DNA of 51,352 bases from Lachnospiraceae bacterium (GTDB taxonomy: Bacteria > Bacillota > Clostridia > Lachnospirales > Lachnospiraceae): positions 1 through 51,352 of the forward strand of contig JAILCX010000073.1 of assembly GCA_024690205.1 (NCBI GenBank), given 5' to 3'. The position numbers and the translations under genes are program-made. This document shows positions 36,484 through 44,994 of the stretch, piece by piece. The notes under the pieces were generated by a model that saw nothing but the letters and a program-made list of their open reading frames with translations, was not told the origin of the DNA and did not search any database. Each line of letters begins with the position of its first letter. Position 1 is the first letter of the stretch.

Positions 36484-37680
36484 TTAAAAATCGTCGCTGT
36501 AATCTTTTTTATAGATAATCTCATTGTTTTTTGAATATACTCTCGGGATCCTTTTTCCAAGTTCACACGCAAGTTCATAATTGAACCTTCCGGATAATTC
36601 ACCGAGTTCTTCCATGGTGATCTCCTGGGTACCGTCCTTTCCTATAAGTGTAACGAAATCTCCTTCTTTGACTCCGGTAGCATCAGTAACATCGACCATC
36701 AGCTGATCCATGCATATCCTTCCGAGGATAGGACATCTCACGCCTCCGGCAAGAACATATGCCTTATTTGAAAGCATTCTTGGATATCCGTCTCCGTAGC
36801 CTACGGTAACGGTTGCCACAGTCATCTTTTTGTCGGAAACAAAGGTTCCGCCATAACTTATGGGGGTTCCTCTTTCGATCTCTTTGATATAAACGATCTG
36901 GGAATACAAAGAAAGTGCGCTTCTTAAAGGAACCCTTTCTTTAGATACTTCATCCGATGGCCAGAGGCCGTAAAGAATGATGCCAGCTCTTACAAGATCA
37001 TAATTTGCTTCGGGATACTCGATAATACCTGCAGAATTTGAAATATGTTTTAACGGGATATTATATCCAAGTTCATTTTCTATCCTGTCGGTAAAGTCCG
37101 CAAACTTTTTAAGCTGAAGATCGGTTGCGGTCCTTTCCTTTTCATCGGCTTTTGCAAGATGTGAAAATACGCCTTCAACTATAAGCTCATCATAAGACAA
37201 TGCCTTTTTAACAAATTCAAGACCGGAATCATCCGGCATTATGCCGATCCTTCCCATTCCGGTATCAAGCTTTATATGAATCTTTGCACGGTATTTATAC
37301 TGCGTAGTGCTAAGCCTTCGGCATTCTTCGGCAATCTGCTCAAGGGTGTCTTCTCTAAATACCGTAAGAGAGATATCCTTTAAGATAAGCTCTTCATATG
37401 CATTGGGGAAGGTATATCCCAATATGAGTAAAGGCTTTTTTATTCCTGAATTTCTTAAGATAAATGCTTCATCGGATGTTGCGAGTGCATATCCGTAAAG
37501 TTTATCTTCATTTTCAAGTTCCCTTGCTATCGGAATGGCTCCGTGTCCGTATCCGTCTGTTTTTAATACTGCCAAAACCCTGGTATCCGGATTTATCGCC
37601 TTTACGATGTTCTTAAAATTTTCCTTAACGGCATCCAGATTGATCTTAGCAAAAACTCTTTGGTATTCATCGATATTCAT
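36484..37680 (-). CDS. alr: Alanine racemase
   Basis: This PLP enzyme converts L- to D-alanine for peptidoglycan. At 398 residues it is standard. The N-terminal PLP lysine lies in AVLKTDGYGHGAIPIA, and the second catalytic residue in the GTPISYGGTFVSDKKMTVATV region (Tyr of SYGGTF). RICMDQLMVDVTD and VTLIGKDGTQEITMEEL complete the C-terminal domain. It overlaps the upstream coiled-coil gene by 4 bases. Confidence 0.95.
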   Translation of the reverse strand: MNIDEYQRVFAKINLDAVKENFKNIVKAINPDTRVLAVLKTDGYGHGAIPIARELENEDKLYGYALATSDEAFILRNSGIKKPLLILGYTFPNAYEELILKDISLTVFREDTLEQIAEECRRLSTTQYKYRAKIHIKLDTGMGRIGIMPDDSGLEFVKKALSYDELIVEGVFSHLAKADEKERTATDLQLKKFADFTDRIENELGYNIPLKHISNSAGIIEYPEANYDLVRAGIILYGLWPSDEVSKERVPLRSALSLYSQIVYIKEIERGTPISYGGTFVSDKKMTVATVTVGYGDGYPRMLSNKAYVLAGGVRCPILGRICMDQLMVDVTDATGVKEGDFVTLIGKDGTQEITMEELGELSGRFNYELACELGKRIPRVYSKNNEIIYKKDYSDDF

Positions 37681-38291
37681 TTCAGTTTCGTGTCCTTATA
37701 TGTCATGTCAAAGATCTCTATTACCTCAGCACCGAAGATATCGTGCATATATGAATAGATCTCCTGATTTTTTGTTTCCATGTCCTGCTTTTTAACAAGA
37801 CGTTTTTTTAATTCTATTCTGATCTGTGTTATCCACTTTGCGGTTTCCGTTATCTGCGCCTCATTTTCCTTCATGACGTTATAACAGTCATCCATAAGCT
37901 CGATCATAAGCTTTTTATTGACCTCATCGATCATCTTTGGAAGATCCATGATATCATCTTCGTATTTTTCTATCTTTTCATTGCACTCCGCAATAAGACG
38001 AGTATTATCTTCCGCTTTCTTTTCCTTTTCTTCTGCGGAAGCATCGGAACTCTCATCAGCGTTTTCAACGATCTCCTGCATAAGTTTTTTCTTAAGCTTC
38101 TTGATCTCTTTGATCTCTGTGTTAGCTTTTCCCTGAGCCTTTAAAAGTTCATTAAGCTCATTTTCCAAAGAAGCCATCTCGCCGGTCTTTCCTATGGCAT
38201 CGGTAAGATTGTGAAACTTTTTATCGATCGTCAGTATTGGGATTTTCTTTGATGACAAAGCATCCTTAAATCTTTTTTCCTGTTCAGCCAT
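37677..38291 (-). CDS. Coiled-coil protein, unknown function
   Basis: This 204-residue protein is strongly charged and helical. Heptad-like Leu/Ile spacing runs through about residues 35-140 (LENELNELLKAQG, EIKKLKKKLMQEIV, NEKIEKYEDDIMDL), and the C-terminal part (KWITQIRIELKKRLVKKQDM then IYSYMHDIFGAEVIEIFDM) is more conserved in appearance. No signal peptide or membrane segment. I recognise no family. Its 3' end overlaps the alr start by 4 bases and its ATG follows rex by 6 bases, so it is co-expressed with both. Confidence 0.7.
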   Translation of the reverse strand: MAEQEKRFKDALSSKKIPILTIDKKFHNLTDAIGKTGEMASLENELNELLKAQGKANTEIKEIKKLKKKLMQEIVENADESSDASAEEKEKKAEDNTRLIAECNEKIEKYEDDIMDLPKMIDEVNKKLMIELMDDCYNVMKENEAQITETAKWITQIRIELKKRLVKKQDMETKNQEIYSYMHDIFGAEVIEIFDMTYKDTKLK

Positions 38292-38297
38292 ATGTTC

Positions 38298-38942
38298 CTA
38301 TGTAATATTTTCCTGCCTGTAACGATTTATATTATAACTGAGCTTCATTAAAGAATCTGAAAGATGAACATTTTCAACCTGTACATCATCAGGTACGTTA
38401 AGGTCGACATGTGCGAAATTCCAAATACCTTTAATACCGGCTTTTGAAAGCCTTTCCGCAACATCCGGCGCACCGGTTTTTGGGATAGTCAAAACAGCAA
38501 TGTCAATGTCGTTTTTGATAACGAAATCTTCAAGCTCGGACATCGGCATTATCTCCATGTTTGAAACCTTTTTGCCGATGATGTCGGGATTACTGTCAAA
38601 AATGCCTTTAAATACAAATCCCCTTGCGGCAAAATTCATATAATTGGCAAGTGCCTGCCCAAGGTTACCGGCACCGACCATGATCATATTATGAGTCCTG
38701 TCCATACCGAGGATCTTTCCGATCTCATCATAGAGGAATTCAACGTTGTATCCGTATCCCTGCTGACCGAAACCTCCGAAATTGTTAAAGTCCTGTCTTA
38801 TCTGGGAAGCGGTCACCTTCATGAGCATCGAAAGCTCCTGGGAAGATATCCTCTCGACATTATTATTTTTTAATTCACCGAGGTATCTGTGGTACCTCGG
38901 GAGTCGGCTTATAACGGCCTGGGAAATATCTTTATTGTCCAT
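38298..38942 (-). CDS. rex: Redox-sensing repressor Rex
   Basis: This repressor binds DNA when NAD+ is high and leaves it when NADH rises. At 214 residues it is standard. The N-terminal winged helix includes ISRLPRYHRYLGELKNNNV and SSQELSMLMKVTASQIRQD then FNNFGGFGQQGYGY. The C-terminal Rossmann part has VGAGNLGQALANYM and the conserved IKGIWNFAHVDL. It is first in its gene run. Its own promoter carries a Rex-like operator (38980-38997), so self-control is probable. Confidence 0.95.
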   Translation of the reverse strand: MDNKDISQAVISRLPRYHRYLGELKNNNVERISSQELSMLMKVTASQIRQDFNNFGGFGQQGYGYNVEFLYDEIGKILGMDRTHNMIMVGAGNLGQALANYMNFAARGFVFKGIFDSNPDIIGKKVSNMEIMPMSELEDFVIKNDIDIAVLTIPKTGAPDVAERLSKAGIKGIWNFAHVDLNVPDDVQVENVHLSDSLMKLSYNINRYRQENIT

Positions 38943-38968
38943 TTATTACTCCGAACATATTCCATTTA

Positions 38969-38997
38969 ATTATACGTTTATGTGAAATTCTTGTCAA
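38969..38997 (-). promoter_or_regulatory. Perfect sigma-A promoter of rex
   Basis: On the minus strand TTGACA (38997-38992), exactly 17 bases and TATAAT (38974-38969) are both perfect consensus. Transcription should begin near 38962, giving a leader of about 20 bases that includes the CGGAG ribosome site before the rex ATG. Confidence 0.88.
38980..38997. promoter_or_regulatory. Candidate Rex operator over the rex promoter
   Basis: ATGTGAAATTCTTGTCAA matches 11 of the 14 fixed positions of the Rex pattern TTGTGAAnnnnTTCACAA. It covers the -35 box and most of the spacer of the rex promoter, where a bound repressor would block polymerase. The right half is the weaker one. Confidence 0.6.
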
Positions 38998-39014
38998 TCG
39001 ATGAACCACTAGGT

Positions 39015-39032
39015 TTTGTGGGCTTTGTGGGT
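39015..39032. repeat. Short tandem repeat upstream of the structured element
   Basis: Two 9-base copies, TTTGTGGGC then TTTGTGGGT, lie end to end between the rex promoter and the palindromic element. No function can be assigned. Confidence 0.5.
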
Positions 39033-39061
39033 ATAAAGTACTATATATTCGCAGGCGGTCA

Positions 39062-39200
39062 GGGTAAGGTAGCATATCGTCCCTACGCAGACACGCTTTC
39101 GCTCTGCGATTCGCAGTAGCGGTGCATAAGACGCCAAAGAACGGCGCCTAAGCACCGATGCTCATCAAGGTCTGCTTTAGGGAAATATGCTTCCTTACCC
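39062..39200. ncRNA. Highly structured palindromic element (RNA or MITE), unknown
   Basis: No reading frame explains this intergenic segment, but it folds almost completely. Outer arms GGGTAAGGTAGCATAT (39062-39077) and ATATGCTTCCTTACCC (39185-39200) pair at 15 of 16 positions. The stem continues with TCCCTA (39080-39085) and TAGGGA (39178-39183), then GCAGAC (39087-39092) and GTCTGC (39170-39175). Inside are two hairpins: CGCT/AGCG with CTGCG-ATT-CGCAG (39094-39121), and CGGTGC/GCACCG with inner CGCC/GGCG (39120-39157); they compete for one or two bases at 39120-39121. The result is a three-way junction. The strand is undecided. It could be an RNA or a small palindromic mobile element; no known RNA family was recognised. 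Confidence 0.5.
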
Positions 39201-39214
39201 TTCGTCGTTGGAAG

Positions 39215-39241
39215 AAAAAAGAGGACTGAATGTCCTCTTTT
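39215..39241 (-). terminator. Terminator of the xylan-oligosaccharide locus
   Basis: AAAAGAGGAC (39217-39226) and GTCCTCTTTT (39232-39241) form a perfect 10-bp stem with a 5-base loop, and on the minus strand the stem runs into TTTTTTCTTC. It lies about 28 bases beyond the GH3 stop. On the plus strand it could also end a transcript of the structured element. Confidence 0.85.
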
Positions 39242-39268
39242 GAAACAAATATAATTATACCCAATAAG

Positions 39269-41449
39269 TTAGATTGTCAGTTCGACGTTTTTTCCTTCGA
39301 TCATGAATGTATAATTGCCGGGGAGAAAGACTCTGCGGCCGTCTTCAAGGACGGTGGTAAGGGAATAGCCGCTTACGGGGATGGAAATTGTTGTTGATTC
39401 GCCTTTCTTTAAATAGATATGCTTAAAGGCACAAAGGCTCTTAATAGGCTGGTTATCAGGATCAAGAGCATCAAGTACATCAGATGATGACTTACTGCCG
39501 GATTTCTTTTCAGAAGCATCCTTATCAACAAATGCAAGAACGCTGAATCCTCCGTTATAATCCCCTGTGTTTTTAACGGTTACATTTAATACTACAGCAT
39601 CATCTCGGAGCTTAAAGTAATCATCCTCATCTTTGGGAATATATCCGGTTTTTTCGGCACTAAACTCAACATCAAATTTAGTATAGCTTAATCCGTATCC
39701 GAAAGGATAAAGAACGTCTCCCTTAAAGTATCTGTATGTTCTGCCATTCATCGAATAATCGGTAAACTCAGGCTGGGTTCCGTCCTTATAGAATGTAACC
39801 GGTAATCTTCCGCAGGGATTAATAAGACCAAAGAGCATCTGGGCAAGAGCAGTTCCACCAAATCCTCCGGAATACCAGCAGTCAACGATGGCATCAACAT
39901 CATCTTTAAGGAATGAAAGGTCTATTGCTGAACCTGCATTTAAGACAACCACGATCTTCTTGTCACCGTTCTTTGCTTCTTTGATCACATTTTTAGCAAG
40001 TCTTATCTGAGAATCGGGAAGCATAAGCGATACTTTATCGCCCGATGCAAACATGTTTCCGGTATCACCTTCTTCACCTTCGATAGTCGCATCAAGGCCA
40101 AGACAAAGAATCACAACATCCGAATGTCTGGTAACAGCAATCGCTTCAGCCATTCTGTCATCATTCTTTGAAAGGTTACTGAATGAGTCTTTATAAAGAT
40201 GTGCACCGTCAGAACATAAAACACGACATTTTGTTAGTCTCTTTATACCCTCAAGATTAGTTACGTATTCAGATGAAGTTCCGAAATAATTTCCTTCAAG
40301 GACGCTTCTTAAGTTGGAAGTCGGGCCTACAACGCCTATAGTTTCAATATCATCTTCATTTAACGGAAGAACGCCATTGTTTTTAAGAAGAACTATAGAC
40401 CTTCTTGCGGCTTCCAAAGAAAGCTCATTGTTTTCGGGACTGTCATTTTCGAGGAATGATATCCTGTCATATACAGCCGTTTTAACCAAAGCTTCCTTTT
40501 CGCTCCTTGGTAATATACCGAGTTTCATTCTGGTCTTCATGAGCCTTACACAGGCTCTTCTCATATCCTCTTCGGTTATGAGCTTGTCCTTTAATGCTCC
40601 CAGTATACATAGATATGTATTTCCGCAGTTAAGATCGCATCCGGCATTTAGTGCCATTGCAGCCGATTCAGCAGGAGTGTTGGTTATCTTGTGATTTTCA
40701 TGGAAGTCTCTTATGGCCCAACAATCGGAAACGAAGTGTCCGTCAAATCCCCATTTTTCACGAAGATTCTTTTTTATAAGTGTTTCGGAGCCGCAACAGG
40801 GTTCATCATTTGTTCTGTTATATGCACCCATTACGGATTCGACTTTACCTTCTTTAACAGCTGCTTCAAATGCAGGAAGGTAAGTTTCTTCCATATCTTT
40901 TGCGGAAGCGATAGCATTAAAGTGATGACGCTCTCCTTCAGGTCCTGAATGAACTGCATAATGTTTTGCACAGGCTGCAACCTTTAGCGTGTCGCATTCG
41001 GGATAATTTTCAAGTCCCTGTAGTCCTTTGATAAAAGCAACTCCAAGCCTCGATGTCAGGTACGGATCTTCTCCGTAAGTCTCATGTCCTCTTCCCCATC
41101 TGGCATCTCTAAAGATGTTGATATTGGGAGACCACATTGTAAGTCCTTTATAAATATCCCTGTCACCTATGTTTGATATTTCGTTATATTTTGCTCTTGC
41201 TTCCGTTGATATGACTTCTGCTATCCTTGTCAGAAATTCATCATCAAACATAGCGGCAAGTGCGATTGCCTGCGGGAAAACCGTGGCTACGCCTGCTCTT
41301 GCCACGCCGTGAAGCGCTTCATTCCACCAGTTATAAGCAGGAATACCAAGTCTTTCAATCGCATTGGCATCATATTTAAGCTGCTTTGCTACCTCTTCGA
41401 TAGTCATCTTATCAACTAATTCTTTTGCATCAAGTTCAAGTCTGGACAT
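39269..41449 (-). CDS. GH3 glycoside hydrolase, probable beta-xylosidase
   Basis: This family 3 enzyme has 726 residues from the chosen ATG. The catalytic nucleophile lies in GFDGHFVSDCWAIRDF (Asp242), and the substrate-side Lys-His pair in AACAKHYAVHSGPEGERH. The Ala/Cys-type SDC motif and the opening KQLKYDANAIERLGIPAYN are seen in GH3 beta-xylosidases, though beta-glucosidase or arabinosidase activity is possible. It has no signal peptide, so it acts inside the cell on imported oligosaccharides. I start at 41447-41449 with AGGAGA upstream; a longer form to 41476 lacks a ribosome site. It is the last gene of the locus. Confidence 0.88.
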   Translation of the reverse strand: MSRLELDAKELVDKMTIEEVAKQLKYDANAIERLGIPAYNWWNEALHGVARAGVATVFPQAIALAAMFDDEFLTRIAEVISTEARAKYNEISNIGDRDIYKGLTMWSPNINIFRDARWGRGHETYGEDPYLTSRLGVAFIKGLQGLENYPECDTLKVAACAKHYAVHSGPEGERHHFNAIASAKDMEETYLPAFEAAVKEGKVESVMGAYNRTNDEPCCGSETLIKKNLREKWGFDGHFVSDCWAIRDFHENHKITNTPAESAAMALNAGCDLNCGNTYLCILGALKDKLITEEDMRRACVRLMKTRMKLGILPRSEKEALVKTAVYDRISFLENDSPENNELSLEAARRSIVLLKNNGVLPLNEDDIETIGVVGPTSNLRSVLEGNYFGTSSEYVTNLEGIKRLTKCRVLCSDGAHLYKDSFSNLSKNDDRMAEAIAVTRHSDVVILCLGLDATIEGEEGDTGNMFASGDKVSLMLPDSQIRLAKNVIKEAKNGDKKIVVVLNAGSAIDLSFLKDDVDAIVDCWYSGGFGGTALAQMLFGLINPCGRLPVTFYKDGTQPEFTDYSMNGRTYRYFKGDVLYPFGYGLSYTKFDVEFSAEKTGYIPKDEDDYFKLRDDAVVLNVTVKNTGDYNGGFSVLAFVDKDASEKKSGSKSSSDVLDALDPDNQPIKSLCAFKHIYLKKGESTTISIPVSGYSLTTVLEDGRRVFLPGNYTFMIEGKNVELTI

Positions 41450-41479
41450 TATTATCTCCTGAAAATCTAATAGCAAACT

Positions 41480-43417
41480 TTAATAAAGTGGTCTGCCCTT
41501 CTCATCTTCTATCATAGTTTTTCTGTAGAAGTATGAATTAATGATATCACGCCATTCTTTAGAGTGCCAAAGCTGATGCTCAAGTCTTTCAAAGACTCTC
41601 TTATAAGCTTCTCTTTCGATCAAACCGTCAAGTTCATCCCAGAGCTTGGCCATTTCCTCAACATCAGAGGCTCCCTCATAATGTGTATCATAAATATGCT
41701 GTATAATAGTCTTTCCAGATTTAAGTACATAGTCATAAGGCAACTTATGGAAGAACAGAATAAGCTTATCGGGTGTAGTTTCGGCCTTTTCATACATAGA
41801 TGCATTTGGTTCATTATAAAGTCCGGCATATCCCGTACCTTTCGAGTTTCTTTCAAGCCCGATAGTCTTGCAGGTTGCTTTATGATAAGTTCCCCACTTT
41901 GAATACTCATATCCGTCCGGATCGGGACCGTAGTGCTGATTGGGACTTACCATCCAGCCTATTCCCAAAGGAGCAGAATATTTCTCATATGCAGGCCATG
42001 ACATCATAAGGATCTTACGGATATTTTCTTTGACTTTTTCATCATCTCCAAACGTCAGTCTTATCCATTCTAGAGCTATTTTTTTAGGATCAAGATCCGG
42101 ATCAAATGACAGTCTGCCGAATCCGTAAAGATTAGCCGCAGCAAGATCATGTCCTGTCCAGTTATCATCATTACCTGTGTTTGTAACGGCACACATTCCA
42201 CTGTACTTGTAACCAAAAGTCTTTCCGGAAACTACATCTTTAACTGTCGAATCTGAAGGTTTATTTCCTTTGGCATAGGTCTCGAAATTCAAAACCTCTT
42301 TAAACCAGGGGATAAGATAACAGACGTGTCTTTGCTGTCCTGTATATTCCTGGGCTATCTGGAATTCAATCATCTGGTTTGTCTTTGGCATCTTTCCAAA
42401 CAACGGAGTAACAGGCTCTCTTACCTGGAAATCCATCGGGCCGTTCTTTATCTGCAATATGACATTATCTTCAAACGAGCCGTCAAGATCATGGAAATAA
42501 TCATAGGCTGAACGAGCTCTGTCAGTCTTTAGATCTCTCCAATCCTGCTGGCAGTTATAGACAAAGCATCTCCATATTATTAATCCGTTATGCTTTAAGA
42601 TCGCACGGGCAAGCATATTGGCGCCCTCAGCCTGATTTCTTCCGTACGTGAAAGGACCGGGTCTTCCTTCCGAATCAGCTTTTACAAGGAATCCTCCAAG
42701 CCCGGGAATATTTTCATATACATAGTCAAATTTTTTGTTCCACCAAGCAATCACTTTTTCATCTAAGGGATCTGCGCTTTTAACATCGGGATCATCCATA
42801 GGTGCAGCATAATTAAGGCTTAAGAAAAGCTTTACGCCGTATGATGAAAACAAGGTTTCAAGCTCTGAAACCTTACCTATAAACCTTTCATTTATAAGAT
42901 CACAGGCAGCACCTTTAACATTAACATTATTTATTACTACACCGTTATATCCAAGCGAACAAAGAATCCTTGCATAATCCCTTGTTCTTTCATTAATCAC
43001 CAGATCATCGTCTTTAAAGAAAAAAGAATTCCCGGAATAACCTCTTTCAATGGAACCATCCATATTATCCCAATGGTTCAGCATCCTGAGTTTATTTGCG
43101 GGAACCTCAGTTACATTAATATCTTTACGATCCAGCCTGAAAAGGTTGATGAATCTGAAGGATCCGTATATAAGGCCTATATCCGTATTGGCTTCTATAA
43201 CATACCCCATTACGGAAGTTTTGATCCTGTATCCTTCTTCCTTAAGCGAATCATCTTTTACAAGTTTTAATTCAATATTCAGGTTTTTTAATGACTGTGC
43301 AGACTTAAGTTCACTTACGGCATTTTCAATTATCCTGTTGCCTTCAAGAGACTTGTCGAATAAAACTACAGTCCCGTTATCATCCGTTACATTATCAAGC
43401 CATAGCTTTGTGTACAT
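41480..43417 (-). CDS. aguA: Alpha-glucuronidase, GH67
   Basis: This enzyme removes (4-O-methyl-)glucuronic acid from the non-reducing end of xylo-oligosaccharides. The active-site regions of GH67 are conserved: KADSEGRPGPFTYGR (Glu250, general acid), NGPMDFQVREP (Asp329) and AQEYTGQQRH (Glu357). At 645 residues it is slightly short of typical (about 680). It has no signal peptide, so it is intracellular. GGGAGG stands upstream of the ATG, inside the end of uxuB; the coding regions overlap by 23 bases. Confidence 0.95.
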   Translation of the reverse strand: MYTKLWLDNVTDDNGTVVLFDKSLEGNRIIENAVSELKSAQSLKNLNIELKLVKDDSLKEEGYRIKTSVMGYVIEANTDIGLIYGSFRFINLFRLDRKDINVTEVPANKLRMLNHWDNMDGSIERGYSGNSFFFKDDDLVINERTRDYARILCSLGYNGVVINNVNVKGAACDLINERFIGKVSELETLFSSYGVKLFLSLNYAAPMDDPDVKSADPLDEKVIAWWNKKFDYVYENIPGLGGFLVKADSEGRPGPFTYGRNQAEGANMLARAILKHNGLIIWRCFVYNCQQDWRDLKTDRARSAYDYFHDLDGSFEDNVILQIKNGPMDFQVREPVTPLFGKMPKTNQMIEFQIAQEYTGQQRHVCYLIPWFKEVLNFETYAKGNKPSDSTVKDVVSGKTFGYKYSGMCAVTNTGNDDNWTGHDLAAANLYGFGRLSFDPDLDPKKIALEWIRLTFGDDEKVKENIRKILMMSWPAYEKYSAPLGIGWMVSPNQHYGPDPDGYEYSKWGTYHKATCKTIGLERNSKGTGYAGLYNEPNASMYEKAETTPDKLILFFHKLPYDYVLKSGKTIIQHIYDTHYEGASDVEEMAKLWDELDGLIEREAYKRVFERLEHQLWHSKEWRDIINSYFYRKTMIEDEKGRPLY

Positions 43418-44978
43418 ACTTGTGTAACACCTCCCTTACCGAACCGTTGCCTTTTGTTAATTCATCGTATATTTCAAGGATCCTTTCACCGAGACTGTCC
43501 TCAAAAAGATCGACGGCAAATATCTCTTTCTTTTTTAATATATCTTTGGGATCTAAACCTTTAAGTTCATCAAGCATTGGATCGGGACTTAACTCAAATG
43601 CATTTCCATCATCATCTATACCTTTAAGATATCTTAAGTAACCGGCAAGTACCATCGGAATAAGGGTCAGAGAATCGGTACTTAATATGTTCGATCTTCT
43701 GTATGCTTTTATGGTCTCTCCAAATCTTATAGGGATCTTCTGAGAAGTATCCGTTGCGATCCTTTGTGGCGTATCAGGCATAAACGGATTAGGAAGTCTT
43801 TTCTTTAAGACAGCATTTAAAAATTCTGCCGGTGAAAGTACACCGGGATCTACGACAACAGGCATTCCTTCCTTATTTCCAAGAGTATAGACAAGATCAC
43901 AAAGATCTTTATCATCCATCTCGTCATGAATAGTTTTAAAGCCAAGAAGACAGCCAAAGATTGCAAGTGCAGTGTGGAGTGGATTAAGGCATGTACATAC
44001 CTTCATCTTTTCGGTTTTATCAACAGTTTCCCTGTCGGTATATATAACTCCGACCTTATCGATCGGGAGTTTTCCGTTAGGGAACTTATCTTCTATAACA
44101 AGATACTCTGTCTCTTCTGCATTAACAAAAGGGGCAACATATGTCTTTTTTGATGTGATAACGGGCGACAGATCTTCAAATCCGTCTGTTTTCAATGATT
44201 CATAAACAGATTCATCAGGTCTCGGGGTTATCTTATCTATCATTGACCAGGGAAATGAGACCTTAGAAGGATCCTCTACATATGATAAAAATCCTTCATT
44301 TGCAGATCCTTCTTTAACCCATCCTTTAGCGTATGTCAAAACAGCATCATACAACTTATCCCCGTTATGAGAACAATTGTCCATCGATACAAAAGCAATA
44401 GGTTTTTCAGAAGCTAAATATCTTTTATAAAGCAAAGAAACTATCTTGCCCATATAACTTGTTGTATTTAATGGGCCTGCCTTAATATCCTCTTTAACGG
44501 CAGGCAAAAGCCCACCTGTTGAATCTTTAACAACATAACCTTTTTCGGTTATCGTAAAGGAACACATTTTAAGTGATCCGCTTTCAAATATTGCTTCAAG
44601 TCTTTTAAAATCATCAGGCTTTTCTCTGTTTAAAACCAGTGATTCAACAATACTTCCTATGACTTTCTTCTCAGTAGTGCCATCGGATTTTAATGTGACA
44701 AGAATTGAAAGATCATCATGAGGTTTGTACATCTTATCAATGATCTCATAATCATATCCCTCACATACGATCAAACCCGTATCGACTATATTCTCGCCGA
44801 GCAGTCTGTCCATAAGGTTTCCCTGAAACGCTCTAAATATATTGCCTGCTCCAAAATGAATCCATTCGGGCTTTTTTATTGTATTAGTTCTTATGGCATC
44901 TCTGTCATATGAAGGAAGTTCATATCCTTTTTCCAAATATGAATTTTTATCTTTTAATCCGTTATCATTAAGGTACAT
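43395..44978 (-). CDS. uxuB: Fructuronate reductase (mannitol dehydrogenase family)
   Basis: This 527-residue enzyme of the polyol dehydrogenase (long-chain, zinc-free) family should reduce D-fructuronate to D-mannonate with NADH. Family features are IHFGAGNIFRAFQGNL (nucleotide loop), FVSMDNCSHNGDKL, FPWSMIDKITPRP and CTCLNPLHTALAIFGCLLGF with the catalytic Lys in the later region. Placement next to uxuA and aguA favours fructuronate over mannitol or tagaturonate. Confidence 0.88.
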   Translation of the reverse strand: MYLNDNGLKDKNSYLEKGYELPSYDRDAIRTNTIKKPEWIHFGAGNIFRAFQGNLMDRLLGENIVDTGLIVCEGYDYEIIDKMYKPHDDLSILVTLKSDGTTEKKVIGSIVESLVLNREKPDDFKRLEAIFESGSLKMCSFTITEKGYVVKDSTGGLLPAVKEDIKAGPLNTTSYMGKIVSLLYKRYLASEKPIAFVSMDNCSHNGDKLYDAVLTYAKGWVKEGSANEGFLSYVEDPSKVSFPWSMIDKITPRPDESVYESLKTDGFEDLSPVITSKKTYVAPFVNAEETEYLVIEDKFPNGKLPIDKVGVIYTDRETVDKTEKMKVCTCLNPLHTALAIFGCLLGFKTIHDEMDDKDLCDLVYTLGNKEGMPVVVDPGVLSPAEFLNAVLKKRLPNPFMPDTPQRIATDTSQKIPIRFGETIKAYRRSNILSTDSLTLIPMVLAGYLRYLKGIDDDGNAFELSPDPMLDELKGLDPKDILKKKEIFAVDLFEDSLGERILEIYDELTKGNGSVREVLHKYVHKAMA

Positions 44979-44994
44979 GTCAATTCTCCAATGA

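Noticed and set aside
39062-39200. tRNA, 5S rRNA, SRP, 6S or tmRNA identity for the structured element
   Set aside because: None of the diagnostic sequences of these RNAs is present, and the three-way fold with a 28-bp closing stem differs from each.
41450-41476. Longer GH3 start at 41476
   Set aside because: It adds nine residues of no family similarity, and the AGGAGA site lies at the right distance only for the ATG at 41449.
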